A stretch of DNA of 64,000 bases from Nothophaeocryptopus gaeumannii (GCA_031771865.1 JASISA010000010.1:2356001-2420000), one strand, 5' to 3'. Counted from the first letter of the stretch, positions 36,799-46,547 are shown. Program-made: numbers and translations. Notes: generated from the letters alone by a model not told the origin.

Positions 36799-37309
36799 TC
36801 AAAACTCCTCCATCCTATAAGCCGGCTCCTCATAAGGATGTGCTTTCTTCAAAGCCTCCACAGCTTTCCTAGCAATTTCGTCTCCGACACACAGCGTCTC
36901 GCATTTCACTTCGCCTACTTCTTCGAGATCGCCGGGATTGCCTATGTGAGGGTTTGCGGAGGCGCCGGGGCGAAATTGGCCGATTCCTGGGGTGGTGAAG
37001 CAGCATTCTGTGTAGCCGCCGCGACCTGTGAAGGGGGGTGGTGTTGGTGTCAACCTTGGAGGCTCGTAGGTTTGCTTGCTTTCGGGCGGATTGGGTTAAG
37101 TGTTCTGCAGTTTTCTTACCTGGGTAGCGGCCTGCTCCCGCGGCAAAGATGGCCGTTTTGACTTCCGGGAGATTAGGAAGAGGGACGAAGAAGATGAGTT
37201 TGTACTTTTGAGTAGACATTTTACTGAGTGGGCGCTGGAGAGGATAATGGATTGTAGAAGATGGATATTTGCCTGATCGCAATGATTTCAGGGCTGTTCT
37301 CGGAAGCAT
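36799..37309 (-). CDS. NIF3/YqfO-like C-terminal-domain small protein
   Basis: Two exons, 37309-37120 and 37025-36799, with a 94-bp intron (donor gtaaga, acceptor ttcacag), give 138 residues from ATG 37309 or 108 from ATG 37219. The core matches the small CutA-like domain inserted in YqfO/NIF3 proteins: KLIFFVPLPNLPEVKTAIFA, GAGRYPGRGGYTECCF, IGQFRPGASANPHIG and the terminal HPYEEPAYRMEEF. The domain binds metals or small ligands in relatives; the fungal stand-alone form is uncharacterised. The extra 30 residues from the upstream ATG are basic and Ser-rich without acidic residues, resembling a mitochondrial presequence, so two isoforms are possible. Confidence 0.88.
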
Positions 37310-38280
37310 TGAGCAGTATACAAGGCTGAGAGGTGTGCATCAACAATCTGTGGATGAAAGCTCACCTGTGCCCCTGGCTTGAAGCTCCAGCTGGTGTCCT
37401 GCAGGTACAAACGCTATTCTACTTGTGCTCCCATCACCGCGCCGACGCCGACGCTTTACAAGTGACCATAATCGTTGTTTGCCTCCTGATCTTCAACATG
37501 AGGGGTGCAATGAGGCTCAATCGCACGTACAAATGAAGATCGAAGTCGCACAAGGCATGCACGAGACGTTGTGGCGATGACGTCGGAATTGCCCCGCCAT
37601 CCCACTTCAAGGCATTGCGAGTGGTGAGGGGCACGACCAACAACGTGGAAAGTTATTGCCTTGCTTTCAGCACCATATCGTATCATGCTTGCCATAGCGG
37701 TGTTGTACGCGCTGTCTGCTTCCGAGTGGCTACTTCCATCACAAAGAGGAACCACCTCATCCTCAACGGAGAAGTGACATCATATGACAATGGGAGAAGA
37801 ATGCACGGAGACAGCGCCGGTTGCAATGTGGAGAGAGCATCTTCGATGAACAGCTGTGCACGTCAAGTGCGGACAGTGGGAGACATAATGAGAGTGCCAT
37901 GTGGCGTCGTCCATTGTGATTGCCGCAGACAAATCATGGTAGGAGCAGTGTCGAGTGGCTGTTGTGCTGCCGACGTGGCCTGATTCGATGTGGATGTGCT
38001 TGCTGTGGAAGGCATCACATGCTGCTGTTGCCCAGTGTGACGACTCGTTGTTGCCCAAAATGACGACACGAGTCGTCATCTGAAGCCAAGGTGAAGTTGC
38101 CTTTTGTCGTCGTGAATGCCTGTTTGCAGTCAGCATATAATGAACCTTCTGTCCATCTTCCAATCCTTCTCTCTACATCCACCCACAACACACCCTCAAC
38201 CAGACTCAATCACTCAACAACACCTTCAAACAACCAACCCACACCAACAAACACATCCACCAACCTCCAACACCGCAGAC
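37310..38280. other. Divergent intergenic region upstream of the HSP9/HSP12 gene
   Basis: About 0.97 kb. A perfect 8-bp inverted repeat, atgacgac-acga-gtcgtcat, lies at 38060-38079. A TATA-like atataat lies near 38135, and a long CT/CA-rich leader runs to the ATG at 38281, typical of a strong fungal promoter. Open frames here (for example 37615-37983) are not convincing. Confidence 0.55.
38060..38079. promoter_or_regulatory. Palindromic TGACGAC/GTCGTCA element upstream of the stress-protein gene
   Basis: Arms of 8 bp around a 4-bp loop, about 75 bp upstream of the TATA-like element and 200 bp upstream of the ATG. The half-site TGACG resembles a bZIP/CRE core, so a stress-activated bZIP factor is a reasonable guess. 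Confidence 0.4.
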
Positions 38281-38661
38281 ATGACTGACTCCGGCCGCAA
38301 AGACTTCTCTGACAGTTCGTTCCTCTCTACCTCTGCCGGCAACTTCTCCCTCGTCTTCAGATACTAACAAACGTTGCAGAGGTCCAGGACAAGGCCACTC
38401 CAAACAGCTCCAAGTCAACCACCGACAAGATTGGCGACAACATCACTGGCGCTGGCGACAAGGTCGCTCGGTAAGCATCGACATGACACTTCTTCCACAC
38501 CTCGAATACTCGCTGACAACCTCTCCAGTGACGTCGTCCCAGACTCTCAGAAGTCGACCACTCAGTCCGCTGGCGACAAGCTCTCCCGTCAGAAGGACTC
38601 ATCCAAGGATGAGAGTATGCTCGACAAGGCCAAGCACGCCGTCGGCATGGACAAGAAATAG
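38281..38661 (+). CDS. HSP9/HSP12-family stress protein
   Basis: Three exons, 38281-38314, 38380-38470 and 38529-38661; the introns are 65 and 58 bp, the first with a perfect TACTAAC branch and an unusual donor gttcgt. The 85-residue product starts MTDSGRKDFSDK, has the duplicated family pattern (TPNSSKSTTDKIGDN and VPDSQKSTTQSAGDKLSRQKD), and ends LDKAKHAVGMDKK before TAG. Members are small, hydrophilic, membrane-associating proteins induced by heat, osmotic and stationary-phase stress. A TATA-like element and CT-rich leader suggest high inducible expression. After the TAG the same frame remains open and coding-like for 62 codons (next entry), so the true protein may be longer. Confidence 0.88.
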
Positions 38662-38850
38662 GCGCACCATTTCCATTCACACGACGGCAGTCACAAGCCT
38701 GATCCGGTGAAGAAGGTCGAAGACAAGACACACGACGCTGCGAAAAAGGTCGACGACAAGAAGACTGATGTCACCAACAAGGCTGATGACAAAATACACG
38801 ATGCTGCGGAGAAGGTCGACGATACTAAGCCGGCTGCTGCGAAGCACTGA
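38662..38850 (+). other. In-frame LEA-like extension after the HSP9/HSP12 stop codon
   Basis: The frame of exon 3 continues past the TAG (38659-38661) for 62 sense codons to TGA 38848-38850. It starts AHHFHSHDGSHKPDPVKKVE and then shows three successive 11-residue repeats, DKTHDAAKKVD, DKKTDVTNKAD and DKIHDAAEKVD, and a tail DTKPAAAKH. Eleven-residue Lys/Asp/Ala repeats are the hallmark of LEA-type desiccation proteins. No intron of suitable phase removes the TAG. It could be produced by readthrough, or be the recently lost tail of a longer protein. Confidence 0.7.
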
Positions 38851-39894
38851 TTTTCCTTCCCTTTCGACTGCCTATATCTCGACTTGACCTAAACATCATG
38901 GCGTGAGCTTGGGTTTGGAGGAAGGGAGGAAGGGTGTTTTGCTGGAAAGCATGAGATATCCTGAGCTTCCTATGACTGTCATGATACCACGATGTACCCA
39001 TAGCATGGAATGAACAAGATTTCTTCCTCAAATGTTCCCCTCTTTCTCTTCCCTCTGTGACGTTGCGCAGTGTGAGGGTGATGTTGTTGCAAAGTTCGAC
39101 CGCGTCGCCGTGGCGTGGTTGATTTTCGGTTGGCGTGCGAGCCGGCGCGGCGCCCCAAGACTTGGCGCTCCTTCTGCCTTTGTTCCGACGCGACTGCGTG
39201 CTTCAACTATAACTTCAACTCGCACATCCACCACGGCCCAGCAGAACACATCGCCGGAGCTCCAACGTCGCTCCACAAGGAACTGTCTCTAGCCATTGAT
39301 CTCTCTATGGATCAATCGCTGGGTCGAACCTGGACGCGAAACTCCGAGCGCAGAAGCGCGAGTATTCACAAACTCCACTACATGGATCTCCAAACTGGAT
39401 GCTCTTCACGCTATCAATGCCACCCTTTCTCACTTGGAAGGACAGAATTGCGGAATGCGCGCTGACGCCACAACCAGCACATACCATTCGAGAGGTCACG
39501 GCCACGGTGGTAGTTATACCTTTGGCTTGGAGGGAGGGAAGGCGTACCCTCTTGTCTCGTCACGCTACTTCGGTATCAGGCATCGAGCGACGAACGTAGT
39601 CAGACAGCGCTGACTCCTCTCATCATGCATGGCATTGTGTCCGGCCTTTGACGTGATGCTATCTTGGGTGGCGGCTCAAAGCACGATCCGGATCTCTTTG
39701 TACTGAACGTGCATTGTGATGGCCAGCGACTGTTCTTTGAGATATGATACCTATAGCACGCTGGCCGCACACGACTGTTCTCCGGACTACTCTTCATTTC
39801 CTAGCTCTTTCATACGTTCTATCGCAGTTATATCTTCGGCAGGACCGAATTCAGCAGCGAATAATACGGAGCTGGCCTCTAACATATCACGGAG
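38851..39894. other. Intergenic region
   Basis: About 1.0 kb between the stress-protein gene and the amidoligase-like gene. Frames in 39032-39613 overlap in three phases on the plus strand and have no domains. I see no structured element. Confidence 0.45.
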
Positions 39895-41802
39895 ATGTCC
39901 TTTCTCGAGCATAGAGAGTTTGTCAGCACTCGAGGTAAGGAGAGATCAAGACATGCTGATCCACTAGATGCTCCGATAAATCTTACCTTTGGTGTCGAGA
40001 TTGAGTTCTTGTTATTACATGACACAAGCATCGCGCCACGTAAAGACCGTAGTGGCCAGTTTGCTCGAAGTGTGGTGGCAGATGCACTGAGAAACGGTCT
40101 GAATGCCCAGTGCAGCGAGTGTGGTAAGTCTCACACTTTCAAACTCCCTCTCAACCACGTCGACGACGCATTTGATGCAGTTTGTCATTATGGCCACGAC
40201 CGGGAATTCCTCAGGTGGAGTGTATCGGAGGATACCTCCATTCAATACCCAGAGCTAAAGAAAGAGTTCTCAGACGCATTCAAGAAGCATTCGACTATAA
40301 TCGCTCACCCCATCGAAATAATATCCAGAATCATGTCAGAATCATGGAACCGTCGGACTGAAAAGGACCCGGAGAGCCCGAACCATATGCACCAAATCAC
40401 CTTCCAGGAAGAAACAAAGGCAGTCTTCAACCGACTTATCGATGCCTTCAACATTGGTTCACGAAAGCCCGGGTTCCGCGTTTTGGCAAACGCAGGCTGT
40501 GGCTTCCACGTTCATGTCGGGAACGGTAGCAAGAGCTTTCCCCTGACTACAGTCAAGAATCTGATGGCGCTTTGCGTTGCTAACGAAAAGCCCATCGACA
40601 ATCTCCAAAGTAGAGATCGAATTGGAGGGAGCTGTCTCGTACATCACCCTGATGATCAGTCTCTTTTCATGTGGGAGAGCCAAAAGGCATGGAACGAAGT
40701 CTACAATCTTCCCTTGTCAGCTCACTTCGCGCAGAAAGTTTATGTCCATCGGACGCTGCCTAAGGAAGGCGAGAGATTCGCCAACGTCAAGTTTCCAGAG
40801 GCGATTATCACTGACTCGAGTCTTAAGTATCTGGTCCAGAGAAGTGATGTGCCTACGTGGCTCGAGTCCATCCGAAGCGCGGAAAATGTGCACCAAATTC
40901 AGTGGATCCAGAGTCAAACTAGGCCTCACAATAGTACCGTCGCCTTTGACAACTTGAAGCCTTACGACGAGGACGGGTACTCTGTCGAACAGCGAGGCTT
41001 GAAGAAGCTGACTGTCGAGTTTCGACAACATGCTGGTACTCTGGACGCGAACGAAGCTCTGGCATGGATCGAGGTCATACAGAAGCTTATGCATTACGCT
41101 CACGACAATGAGGAGGATGCTGTTCATCAAGGGTGTATCAGAAACTGGTCAAGCACACGCTGGGAGACATTGACCTTCCTCGAAATGCTCGGCTTTGTCA
41201 AAGGGAGCGACACCTTTGAGCATTACAGACAGGTACTTGGCATGCGCAAGCAACATCCCTCCGAGAACTACGCCGATATCGCCAGGCGACGCGAACGAGA
41301 TCAAGCAGCTCAGTGGCCTGAGGGTGATCGACTAAAGAAGATCGTCCTTTTCAATGCGGGACTGCGACGCGAGGTAAATCATCACAAAGCCGTTCGCGAC
41401 CGTATCACTGCGAAGTTCCTCGGCGGCTGCTATGGACAATTCCCGGAGAGCTTCTTGCGATCACTGACCTATCCCGCGAACGCACTGACTGAGAAGGAGA
41501 TCCAGAAGTTGAAGGTAGGTGGTGAGCCGAAGCCTGAGTCTTCGTCTAACGAGGCGGATGACGGCAGGGACGGCTGGTCGAATGCGGCGAACGATGGCGA
41601 TCAAGCTGCTCTGGAGCTACAGAAGTCGCCACTTGCTGAGCTAGTTCCAAACGCCTCGGCGAGCGATGAGAGTGATGGGCAGAGGGAGCAAATTGGTGAT
41701 GTAAAGGCTAATACCGTGGCAAGTGATGATAGCTTTGAGCGGAGTTCGACGTTTGATGAGGGGAGGAGGGGGCAAAAGGTGAGTGAGTCTCGTGGAAGGT
41801 AA
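39895..41802 (+). CDS. Putative amidoligase-family protein
   Basis: Uninterrupted ORF of 635 residues. The amidoligase-type domain (relatives of glutamate-cysteine ligase / glutamine synthetase folds) begins near residue 30 with FGVEIEFLLL, whose acidic residues fit metal-ATP binding. It continues with GCGFHVHVGNGS near 202-213 and VEFRQHAGTLDANEALAWI near 377-395, the combination seen in fungal amidoligase-like proteins. It may form an amide or peptide bond with an unknown substrate; fungal members are uncharacterised. The last 100 residues are acidic and disordered-looking. Consensus donors (gtgagtgag at 41779, gtaagtaca at 41799) with an acceptor at 41848 suggest a short alternative last exon. 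There is no signal peptide. Confidence 0.85.
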   Translation: MSFLEHREFVSTRGKERSRHADPLDAPINLTFGVEIEFLLLHDTSIAPRKDRSGQFARSVVADALRNGLNAQCSECGKSHTFKLPLNHVDDAFDAVCHYGHDREFLRWSVSEDTSIQYPELKKEFSDAFKKHSTIIAHPIEIISRIMSESWNRRTEKDPESPNHMHQITFQEETKAVFNRLIDAFNIGSRKPGFRVLANAGCGFHVHVGNGSKSFPLTTVKNLMALCVANEKPIDNLQSRDRIGGSCLVHHPDDQSLFMWESQKAWNEVYNLPLSAHFAQKVYVHRTLPKEGERFANVKFPEAIITDSSLKYLVQRSDVPTWLESIRSAENVHQIQWIQSQTRPHNSTVAFDNLKPYDEDGYSVEQRGLKKLTVEFRQHAGTLDANEALAWIEVIQKLMHYAHDNEEDAVHQGCIRNWSSTRWETLTFLEMLGFVKGSDTFEHYRQVLGMRKQHPSENYADIARRRERDQAAQWPEGDRLKKIVLFNAGLRREVNHHKAVRDRITAKFLGGCYGQFPESFLRSLTYPANALTEKEIQKLKVGGEPKPESSSNEADDGRDGWSNAANDGDQAALELQKSPLAELVPNASASDESDGQREQIGDVKANTVASDDSFERSSTFDEGRRGQKVSESRGR

Positions 41803-41899
41803 GTACAGTCTCTTGTCTTTGAAACTTATCCGGTTGACTGCTGGTCAGTCATCCCTGCACTCTCTATCATACAATCTTCAATACTCAAACATCCAGCCC

Positions 41900-42313
41900 T
41901 TATAGCTTACTCTCCCCTATCCTCCCCTTCCTCCCCTCCTTCCTCCCTCTTCTTAATAAAGAGATAACCCACGTTGCTACTAAACCCGTATACCAAGTTG
42001 ACCTCCATCCCCTCCGGACACTCCTTCTCCGTCTTCTCCAGATATTCTTCTCCCTCTTCTCATTCGAATTGAGGTAACCCGGTTTATACATCCGACTGAT
42101 CTTGCAAATTTCATCGCAACACATGGGACACAAATCGTGGATCCACCCAGCCCCAGGGGAAGTCGAGCCAGAGTCCTCTTCTATCTGAGCAGTGCCGGAT
42201 CAGGACGAGGAAGGATTTGATTTGATTTGCCAGGGCGTGTCGCGGATGGAAATATCTGCTTGGCTTTCAGGGGCGACTTTCAAGTCGGTGGACTGAGATT
42301 TGCGGGTAGCCAT
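41900..42313 (-). pseudogene. Frameshifted paralogue of the small Trp/Cys protein at 42773-43036
   Basis: From ATG 42313 the frame reads MATRKSQSTDL and then QADISIRDTPWQIKS, matching STADYIRTVPYYLKPF of the neighbour. At a triple GATTT repeat (42214-42228) the frame shifts and the match continues in another frame (SFLVLIRHCSDRRGLWLDFP, neighbour PFYIRLRWCPTHWGLWLDLP). Near 42144-42149 it returns to the first frame (WIHDLCPMCCDEICK, neighbour WDRCPICDREDCK). One surplus 5-bp unit plus one surplus base explain both shifts. No intron signals fit. It is a broken copy, or a sequence with two errors. Confidence 0.65.
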
Positions 42314-42772
42314 GCTCTTTATCGGTTGTTGTGACTCGTGTCCAAACAGACTGTTGGAGTTGCGGGATCCAATTGACCTCACGAGATTGTAGGACTAAAA
42401 ATCTTCCGCATGCGAGCTCGAGCTTTGACTTGTGGTACGGACATAAAGCTACCGATATGTATCGCCCAATTCGAACACGTCACTAATCAATGGACAGCAC
42501 GAAGACGTCCAAGCCTATTTCCACTCATAATCTATCGTTTTCCCCACATCTCGCCCGCAACCTCTGGCTATCATCCGTAGCCCTCCTCTTCTTCACTCAA
42601 CACATCCCATTCATCTATCCGAACCCTCAAGCAGTCCACATTCTCTCCTTCTACTCCGAACCTCACCCACTCCAGGCAAAATCTTTCCGACATCGCTTTC
42701 CCTTCTCTCACTCTCAAGTCAAATCCTCTTCCCAATCCTCCTGTCCCGCTTCTCCCTCCTTCCTTTCCGACT

Positions 42773-43036
42773 TCAATCCTCGTCCGAGCGCTCCACCTTT
42801 CCTTTCTTCACACCCGGACTAGTCTTGCAATCCTCACGGTCGCAAATCGGACACCTGTCCCATCTCCAGCGAAATGGGAGGTCTAACCATAAGCCCCAAT
42901 GTGTAGGACACCATCGCAGGCGGATGTAGAAGGGTTTGAGGTAGTAGGGTACGGTACGGATGTAGTCGGCCGTGGATAGCGGATTGTCGTAGCTGAACGA
43001 GGTTGTGGAAGAGATGGGTTGAGGTTTGGAAGACAT
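42773..43036 (-). CDS. Small hypothetical Trp/Cys protein, 87 residues
   Basis: Intronless ORF from ATG 43036. It has no signal peptide or membrane span. The central part is Trp-rich (RWCPTHWGLWLDLPFRWRWD), followed by CPICDREDC, a possible metal-binding Cys cluster. A degenerate copy lies 0.7 kb downstream on the same strand, and the conserved residues between the two copies (GLWLD, P, W, CP-x-C, CK) suggest past selection on the protein. I do not recognise the family. Plus-strand frames across it are shadows. Confidence 0.6.
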   Translation of the reverse strand: MSSKPQPISSTTSFSYDNPLSTADYIRTVPYYLKPFYIRLRWCPTHWGLWLDLPFRWRWDRCPICDREDCKTSPGVKKGKVERSDED

Positions 43037-43476
43037 GGCTGAGGGAGGTTGGTTAATGATGTAGAAGGGCTGATCCCGTCAGGGAGATGATGATGAGATT
43101 TCACGATCGTTGGTTATGCTTTGTGGGCACTGAAGCTCAAGCGGATCAATACTGGCTTTTGCGTGAACCTGGTACGGTTGTGGAGCTACCAACACATATC
43201 CACCAGTCCGACAGCCTCCAAATAGCTCTCATGATCTTGGTTATAGCCACTCCCACGAAGATGTCAAAATATGTACTATTGGAAGATACGAGACAACGTA
43301 GGTCGTGAACCAGTCAACGACAACTATCTCTCACGTTATCCATCCTTCCATACATCTGGCTCTCATTCTCCCTTCCTCTGAAATGTCACCATTCCTCACT
43401 TTCCTCATTTCTCATATTCCACCACACGGCTGGCTCTCAAGGAACCGACCCACTCCGCGCTATCCGAACCCGAAGG

Positions 43477-43779
43477 ATGGCAGAAGCTCGAATGAAAGAC
43501 GTTCGGCGAAGGGCTGAAAGAAAAGCCAGGAAAGTACGAAAATCGTGGGAGAAGGAGATTCAAAAAGGCGAGAGGGAAGCTAAGACAGTTGAAAGGGAGG
43601 CTAGGAAGGCGGAGAAGAAAGCCGGTAGGACATGCCAACTTTGCCTTGGTCAAAGTAGTTGGACTGACGGATTTGATTCCAGCGAAGCAAAGACAAAGGG
43701 AGCAAACTGCATACATCAGATTATGCGCCACGCCGCTCCTCCATCTGTGGATATCAGCAGGATGGTTTTGTCGATCTGA
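43477..43779 (+). CDS. Hypothetical highly charged coiled-coil ORF
   Basis: An ORF of 100 residues whose first 50 are almost entirely Lys, Arg, Glu and Ala (MKDVRRRAERKARKVRKSWE and following), compatible with a coiled coil; a CQLC pair follows. No domain, splice support or homologue is known to me. Its downstream half overlaps a minus-strand region without recognised genes. It resembles in composition the remnant at 48548-48836. It may be a genuine small gene or chance. Confidence 0.3.
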   Translation: MAEARMKDVRRRAERKARKVRKSWEKEIQKGEREAKTVEREARKAEKKAGRTCQLCLGQSSWTDGFDSSEAKTKGANCIHQIMRHAAPPSVDISRMVLSI

Positions 43780-43974
43780 GTATCATTATCACGAACGCCG
43801 ACGTGGAGGTATTTTGCTTCTTGGGAGAAGGGACCCCGGAATTCGGCGTGGATGCTACCTCCTCTCGATGCTGTGTCGTCTGACGGGAATGTCAATGCTT
43901 GGCCGTCGAGTTCCCAGGACTCGTTGAGTTGAGCTCCGGCGAGTGTGAGTCGAAAATGGTCCATGCTCTGTGCA

Positions 43975-44279
43975 CACCGGGTCGCAGTAGTCGTTAGAAT
44001 CCACTCCATTGTAGAGCTTTCCAGAGTAGTAGGTGTTGTAGGCAGCGGCCTGCAGCCAGACAGGAACTCCAGTATTGTGAAGCCCGTTGTTCTGCATATG
44101 CGTCCAGCCGCCTTCAGGTACATTGTTCGGCACATTGGTGATGTTCGTAATGGTGCGCATATCGCCCAGTCCAGATCGTGGCTCTCCTCGGACAGCATTG
44201 CGATGTGTGCACGTAGTGGTTGCTGAATGTAGTACCTTGCTGAGTAATGAGCTTATGCACCTTCTCCATGTAGTCCATC
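43975..44279 (-). pseudogene. Arylsulfatase fragment, frameshifted
   Basis: On the minus strand from 44279 the frame gives MDYMEKVHKLITQQGTTFSN, HYV and then CCPRRATIWTGRYAH, the sulfatase active-site block; the usual C-x-P-S-R Ser is Arg here. After about 44160 the match continues only in another frame: ITNITNVPNNVPEGGW, GVPVWLQAAAYNTYYSGKLY and NGVDSNDYCDP. The N-terminal metal-binding strand with its Asp pair and most of the remaining 400 residues of a fungal arylsulfatase are not found on either side. One frameshift, a changed signature residue and truncation at both ends indicate a decayed gene. Confidence 0.75.
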
Positions 44280-44776
44280 GAATTCGTGTGAAGATGAAGC
44301 CATTCTCAGTCAACGCGTCTTGCCATCCCAAGACGTCTCGTGAAGACACTAGATGTAGTGATATTGAAGTAAACGTGAGAAGCTTGGAATCGAAAGCAAG
44401 CGTAGAAGTGACTTTACCATTAAATATATATGATGTCTCGCTGCATGAGATATGAGGATGAACTCTGGGTGTCATTGAAACAGTGGTGGCTGGAGCGTGG
44501 GGCATCGTATCGATATTCCGGCTGCTGAAAGAATTCGCAGACGGACGCTGCCCACTCTCATGTATTCAATGGCCCAAGAGCATGCTGTCGCTCTCGCCGA
44601 CAGCACGGTGAGTGGATGCGGTGATGCAGAAGAGCCGACGACGCGTCTCTCGCGTGACGACAAGGACTTTGAGTCAGCAACGGCCTTGGCGGCTACGCAC
44701 GGGGCATACTCACAACACTTGAACACACTCTCTAGGGTGCAAATCGGTCTGAAGATGCTGAAGTCCGCTTCTATAG

Positions 44777-46547
44777 CTACGAAACTTGCTGATTTGGCGA
44801 GAGAGGTGACCACACATCGTTCTTGTGATCGTCATCCTCCTCGCCAGTCAGCCCGCTGTCTCCATTTTCATCCTCAACTCTAGCCGGCTCGACTTCGTCC
44901 TGCGCCTCTTCTGCTTGCACGCTCACCTTTCGAGTCTCTTCCTCGCTCACCTCATCAGGACTCTCCTCTTCTTCCATATCCTCTGCGGTAACGTATTCCA
45001 CTGGGTACTGCGCTAAACTCTCGTACCACAGGAGAAGGCTGCACACTAGGAAAGCGAAGCTCCCAACGATGCAGCATACCGAGGAGGTGTACTGGGACCA
45101 CGAGGCCGTGGTATAGAAGCCGAAACAGGCCATGAGAAGGAATCCCATACTTCCTACCACTTTCCAGATTCCAATCCAATAGCCAAAAGATTTCCACTCA
45201 GGTTTATACCATTTACGTTGACATTCGAGAGAGGTCAGCACACCCGAGGTAACGAAGCCCACGCAGGCGACGAGTTTCGGCATCCAGTAGACGATTTGCT
45301 GCGTTCTCGTGGTTGTGAGATGGTCGTAAACACCAGGGAGTGCGGCTACACCTGACCACATGAAAATCGTGGATGACGAAATTTGAATACCCGAGGCCCA
45401 AAATCCTATTTCGTACGCGAAATGCTCTCGGAAATCCTTGTAGGTCGGTAGGAGGTGGTAGGGCTTGCGGGTGCGTTGGGAATTCGAATCATGTCTGAGA
45501 GAGGGCGCAAGTTAGCAAAAGTCACTTCAATTTGTCAGCGGGGCTCACTGGTCGGTTTCATGCCACCGGTGAGTGCAGCTATCCTTTTGCTCTTGCCAGT
45601 GTTGCCCAGTTGGTTGCCCAGAGTCAGGATCATAAGTCCACTTTACATCCCACGAAGAGCAGCCCTCCCGATCGACGTTGACTGCCTCCACCCACAGGAG
45701 GAGGCTTGCGGCGAACTATCCCTGAAAATCAGCGACTGTCTGAGACATCGAGGGCACCTTGAGACGCATTCCCAACTTACGAAGACGAGAGAGCCGACAC
45801 AGGCCGATATGCCTCCGGCGTACTTGCTTTCGCTGTGGAATGAAGCTCCAGGGTAGTAGGATGGTATGAAGCTGAAGAAGGAGCCGAGAATCCACATAAT
45901 ACTGCCCACAGTGAACCACACGGCGATTTCGTAGCTGATGTCAGCAACCGGAAAGGCCGTGATCATTCGGTAGAGATTTTGCAAAACGCGCTTCTTCGAG
46001 GAGGTATTGGGTGGCGCGGGGAACTTTTGGTCATCGAAGTCTTTAGGACGTACGCGGACAAGGTGTCTTTCAGATATATTAGTGCCTGAAAACATGCTGG
46101 AGGGCGCTTGGGACGGAAGAAATGAGCTCAAGCCGCTGGAGGAGCCCTATTGCGCACCACCTGTCGCCACTTGCGCTCTCTAGGAGGCGAGCTGTTCAGA
46201 TGATACTGGAGGGCGCACGCAGAGCAAAGCTGGCCTTCTCAGAGACAGAAAACGCACCTTCCTTTCCGATTATCGCGACTATTCCATCCTCGCTCCGCTT
46301 GCGGCTGCTTGCCACTGTATCCATGCGCTGACTGCTCGGGCAAGGGCACGTAATTTGCTCGTGTCGGGTTGAAAAACTTGAGGGCGCCGCCAACCGAGCC
46401 TGGGTTAAGCTTCAACTTGGGATCCGTGGAGAACGGCTGCCACGCGCGGTCGAAGCGCTTGTTCCGGGGTATCATCTTGAGAGCGGTATCCTTGACTGCG
46501 TCTCCAGCGCGCTCGACTGTTGCTTCGGCTCGCTCAACTGTCGCCAT
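44777..46547 (-). CDS. Fungal multi-span integral membrane protein
   Basis: Four exons on the minus strand, 46547-46258, 46096-45781, 45715-45549 and 45494-44777; the introns are 161, 65 and 54 bp. They give about 496 residues. The family is a widespread uncharacterised ascomycete membrane protein. Recognisable parts are an N-terminal soluble region (WQPFSTDPKLKLNPGSVGGA), the first span (ISYEIAVWFTVGSIMWILGS), LLLWVEAVNVDREGCSSW, PYHLLPTYKDFREHFAYEIG, MWSGVAALPGVYD and WYKPEWKSFGYWIGIWKVVG. About seven spans are expected, and the last 75 residues are acidic and cytosolic. Exon 1 is joined by frame and family likeness; a shorter protein starting at 46131 or 46095 is possible. It is divergent from OXR1. 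Confidence 0.82.

Noticed and set aside
38617..38661. A 47-bp intron ending at the TAG of the HSP9/HSP12 gene
   Set aside because: Donor gtatgc and acceptor aatag exist, but splicing would shift out of the LEA frame and hit a stop quickly.
39310..39340. Second B-box-like match on the minus strand
   Set aside because: No pairing T-stem and no cloverleaf could be built around it.
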